In this document: positions 6,748 through 8,400 of the stretch, piece after piece
Numbering within the stretch: the stretch's first letter is position 1
Layout: each line of letters starts with the position of its first letter
Assembly (NCBI GenBank): GCA_017612755.1
Contig: JAGAFH010000195.1
Coordinates: 1 to 8,400, forward strand
Direction of reading: 5' to 3'
Origin: Clostridiales bacterium
Lineage (GTDB): Bacteria; Bacillota; Clostridia; Saccharofermentanales; Saccharofermentanaceae
Length of the DNA stretch: 8,400 nt
The notes under the pieces: model-generated
Told to the model about the DNA's origin: nothing
The model's database searches: none
The model's input: the letters and a program-made list of their open reading frames with translations, nothing else
Position numbers and translations under genes: made by a program

Positions 6748-7818
6748 TCAGATGATAACGCCGCCGCCCAGGACTACGTCACCGTCATAAAAGACAGCGG
6801 CCTGGCCGGGAGTAATTGCCCTTTGGGGCTCGTCAAATCCGATATGGGCCCTGTCATCCCCCAGGGGAGTTACAAGTGCATCTTTTTCCTTATGCTTATA
6901 ACGTATGCGGACCTTGCATCTGAAAGGCTCTGCCGGAACTTCACCCGATATGATATGAAGGTCCCTTACATCGGTCTCATTGGAATACAGTTCCTCATCT
7001 CTTCCCAGGTAGACCCTGTTGTCTTCAGGGGAGATCTTCTTTACGAAAAGAGGCTCGCCGTAAGCAACGCCAAGACCTTTTCTCTGGCCGATAGTGTAGG
7101 CGATGATGCCCTTATGCTTTCCTATGACGTTTCCGTCGGGGCCTATAAAGTCTCCCTCCGGATATGTTCTGCCCGTATATTCTTCTATGAACTTTCTGTG
7201 GTCTCCGTCCGGTACGAAACAGATGTCCTGGCTGTCCGCCTTATTGAAGTTTATAAATCCGTTCTGCTCCGCGATCTCCCTGACCTCCTTCTTGGTCAGT
7301 TCCCCGAGAGGGAAAAGGGTGTGGGCAAGCTGGTCCTGGGTCAGGGTATAGAGGACATAGCTCTGGTCCTTTGTATCATCAAGACCTTTTTTCAGGAGAA
7401 ATCTTCCGTTCTCGTCTTCTATCCTGGCATAGTGGCCGGTGACTATCTTGTCGCAGCCTAAGACCTTTGCCCGCTCATAGAGCTTCTCGAACTTAAGATA
7501 GCGGTTACAGTCCAGGCAGGGATTGGGGGTGATGCCGCAGCTGTAGCACTGTATGAACTTATCTATGACCTTCTCGCCGAACTCGGCCTTGAAGTTAAAT
7601 ACGTGATAGGGGATCCCCAGCTTTCTGCAGACGCTTCCCGCATCTTCCACGTCACTTAATGAGCAGCATGTTTTCGACAGGACCTGTTCACTGTCCTCTC
7701 CGTCAAAGAGCTTCATGGTGCAGCCTACAGGGTCGTACCCCATGGACTTCGTAAGGTAGGCGGCAACGGAGCTGTCAACGCCCCCGCTCATGGCTATAAG
7801 TGCTTTTCTCTTTTCCAT
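6748..7818 (-). CDS. mnmA: tRNA-specific 2-thiouridylase MnmA
   Basis: A 356-residue enzyme of normal family length. MnmA adenylates U34 of tRNA Lys, Glu and Gln and transfers sulfur from a cysteine desulfurase to form 2-thiouridine in the wobble position. The PP-loop SGGVDSS lies at 11-17. The tRNA-binding and catalytic region contains GITPNPCLDCNRYLKF with C101 and C104, and the second catalytic cysteine is C200 in DSQDICFVP. Other family motifs are VTGHYARI, KDQSYVLYTL, IIAYTIGQRKGLG and the C-terminal beta-barrel RAITPGQAAVFYDG. The E. coli enzyme has Asp where this one has C101, so this is the C-x2-C plus C form, proposed in the literature to carry an iron-sulfur cluster. C91 and C94 add another C-x2-C just before it. 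The start is taken as ATG 7816-7818; GTG 7822-7824 is also in frame but lies only 3 bases from the predicted -10 box. Neither start has a clear ribosome binding site. Confidence 0.97.
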   Translation of the reverse strand: MEKRKALIAMSGGVDSSVAAYLTKSMGYDPVGCTMKLFDGEDSEQVLSKTCCSLSDVEDAGSVCRKLGIPYHVFNFKAEFGEKVIDKFIQCYSCGITPNPCLDCNRYLKFEKLYERAKVLGCDKIVTGHYARIEDENGRFLLKKGLDDTKDQSYVLYTLTQDQLAHTLFPLGELTKKEVREIAEQNGFINFNKADSQDICFVPDGDHRKFIEEYTGRTYPEGDFIGPDGNVIGKHKGIIAYTIGQRKGLGVAYGEPLFVKKISPEDNRVYLGRDEELYSNETDVRDLHIISGEVPAEPFRCKVRIRYKHKEKDALVTPLGDDRAHIGFDEPQRAITPGQAAVFYDGDVVLGGGVII

Positions 7819-7826
7819 TGCCACTC

Positions 7827-7855
7827 ATTTTAGCATAATTCTCGAAAAAGTATCA
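7827..7855 (-). promoter_or_regulatory. Extended -10 promoter of mnmA, abutting the start codon
   Basis: On the minus strand TGC-TAAAAT (7835-7827) is an extended -10 element one base from TATAAT. The -35 region is weak: ATGATA at 7856-7851 gives an 18-bp spacer. Transcription would begin around 7818-7821, at or next to ATG 7818, so the mRNA would have almost no leader. This fits the lack of a Shine-Dalgarno sequence. Confidence 0.55.
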
Positions 7856-7891
7856 TTCCATGACCTCAAACGATACTTTTCTGATACTTTT
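7846..7891. repeat. Three copies of GATACTTTT, two direct and one inverted, across a divergent promoter
   Basis: GATACTTTT occurs on the plus strand at 7872-7880 and 7883-7891, 11 bp apart start to start (about one helical turn), and on the minus strand at 7854-7846. The first plus copy and the minus copy each lie exactly 13 bp before the -10 box of the promoter on their own strand. This equal geometry suggests a functional promoter or regulator element rather than chance. Confidence 0.6.
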
Positions 7892-7899
7892 GATATAAT
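7872..7899 (+). promoter_or_regulatory. Extended -10 promoter for the zinc-ribbon gene
   Basis: TGA-TATAAT (7891-7899) is a perfect consensus -10 with a TG extension. No good -35 hexamer lies 16-18 bp upstream; that position is occupied by the first GATACTTTT copy. The start site would be near 7906, giving a leader of about 16 bases that carries the strong ribosome binding site AGGGGAGGA (7907-7915). Confidence 0.7.
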
Positions 7900-7921
7900 T
7901 GGCATCAGGGGAGGATAGATC

Positions 7922-8400
7922 ATGGCTGAGAAAAAGTGTCCGTCCTGCGGCGGCGTTATGTATTACGATCCCGAATATGAGGGGATGGTCTGCCAGTTCT
8001 GCGGCTTTAAGGGTGAGATCGAAAAGAACCCGGAAGCCACTGTAGAGGAGCTCTCCTTTGACTCTGCAAAGGAGAGAGCAAGCTATGACTGGGGGGTGAC
8101 CACCAAGATCGTAAGATGTCAGGGCTGCGGTGCCGAGACAGTAAATGACGATCTTCAGATAGCAGGCAGATGTCCTTTCTGCGGTTCTACTACTGTGCTT
8201 CCCGTGGATGATTCGGAAGGGGTCATGGCGCCCCAGGCCGTCATTCCTTTTACGGTCACCAGGGAAAGAGCCATAGGGGTGTTCAATAACTGGATCAAGG
8301 CCAAGATCTTCTGCCCATCGGACTTTAAGAACAATGCAAGGCTTAAAGATCCTGACGGTGTCTATATTCTCATCTGGACCTTTGACTGCGATACTACCAC
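7922..8400 (+). CDS. TFIIB-type zinc ribbon-containing protein (N-terminal part, 3' truncated by window)
   Basis: The frame is open from ATG 7922 to the window edge, giving 159 residues. The start is supported by GGAGG 7 bases upstream and a consensus -10 element. Two four-cysteine modules are visible. The first is CPSCGG (C6, C9) with CQFCG (C24, C27); the second is CQGCG (C66, C69) with CPFCG (C84, C87). Each should bind one zinc ion. Between them is an acidic linker with EELSFDSAKERASYDWG. After them comes PQAVIPFTVTRERAIGVFNNWI and then VYILIWTFDCDTT. This layout matches a Firmicutes family usually labelled 'TFIIB-type zinc ribbon-containing protein' and sometimes mislabelled as primosomal PriA because of the zinc-finger similarity. 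Its function is not established. No helicase motif is present in the visible part. It is divergent from mnmA and seems to share a promoter region with it. Confidence 0.8.
   Translation, partial: MAEKKCPSCGGVMYYDPEYEGMVCQFCGFKGEIEKNPEATVEELSFDSAKERASYDWGVTTKIVRCQGCGAETVNDDLQIAGRCPFCGSTTVLPVDDSEGVMAPQAVIPFTVTRERAIGVFNNWIKAKIFCPSDFKNNARLKDPDGVYILIWTFDCDTT

Noticed and set aside
6823..7461. A plus-strand open frame opposite mnmA
   Set aside because: It lies wholly antisense to the well-conserved MnmA coding sequence and shows no family features.
7775..7828. A 17-codon minus-strand ORF starting at ATG 7828 and overlapping the start of mnmA
   Set aside because: Its ATG lies within the predicted -10 box, so it would not be in the transcript, and it has no ribosome binding site.
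6005..7866. The words AGTATCAT and ATGACCT appear in the same order in both divergent intergenic regions (6005-6017 and 7849-7866)
   Set aside because: Spacing differs (overlapping in one, 3 bp apart in the other), and short AT-rich words in promoter regions can recur by chance; no further similarity supports a shared operator.
7922..8400. Primosomal helicase PriA, suggested by zinc-finger similarity
   Set aside because: Only the cysteine pairs are shared; the visible part starts with the zinc modules and contains no helicase motifs.

Overview
The window looks like a chromosomal segment of an anaerobic Clostridia bacterium, probably Lachnospiraceae or a close relative. The reasons are strong purine-rich ribosome binding sites, moderate GC content, MnmA of the C-x2-C type, a NarL-type two-component system joined to an ABC-2 exporter, and a 'TFIIB-type zinc ribbon' protein of the kind common in that group. 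This is inference from protein style; no marker gene fixes the taxon. No tRNA, rRNA, CRISPR array or complete insertion sequence was seen.

Layout. (1) Positions 1-1024, plus strand: the C-terminal end of a CrtI/phytoene-desaturase-like FAD oxidoreductase, then a TetR-family regulator 26 bp downstream, closed by a hairpin terminator that can work on both strands. (2) 1030-1088: a short degenerate tandem repeat resembling REP-type interspersed repeats. Its edge provides the stop codon of the next gene. (3) 1086-5882, minus strand: a tight five-gene operon, transcribed ABC ATPase, ABC-2 permease, ABC-2 permease, histidine kinase, response regulator. Gaps are 4, 4 and 15 bp, followed by a 29-bp overlap. 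(4) 5883-6030: a divergent promoter region with a palindrome over both predicted -35 boxes. (5) 6031-6744, plus strand: a membrane-anchored alpha/beta hydrolase. (6) 6748-7818, minus strand: the tRNA 2-thiouridylase MnmA, converging on the hydrolase with a 3-bp gap. (7) 7819-7921: a compact divergent promoter region in which one 9-bp element sits at the same distance from the -10 box on both strands. (8) 7922 to the end, plus strand: the N-terminal part of a protein with two four-cysteine zinc-binding modules.

How the genes work together. The minus-strand operon reads as a self-contained signalling and export module. A histidine kinase with a multi-span membrane domain and almost no extracytoplasmic domain would phosphorylate a LuxR/NarL-type regulator, which probably controls the operon's own promoter and possibly the divergent hydrolase. 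The ATPase with two different ABC-2 permeases would form the transporter; its substrate cannot be read from the sequence and no peptide precursor gene is visible. The oxidoreductase and TetR gene are likely one transcription unit. MnmA and the zinc-ribbon protein are not obviously related in function but appear to share a bidirectional promoter.
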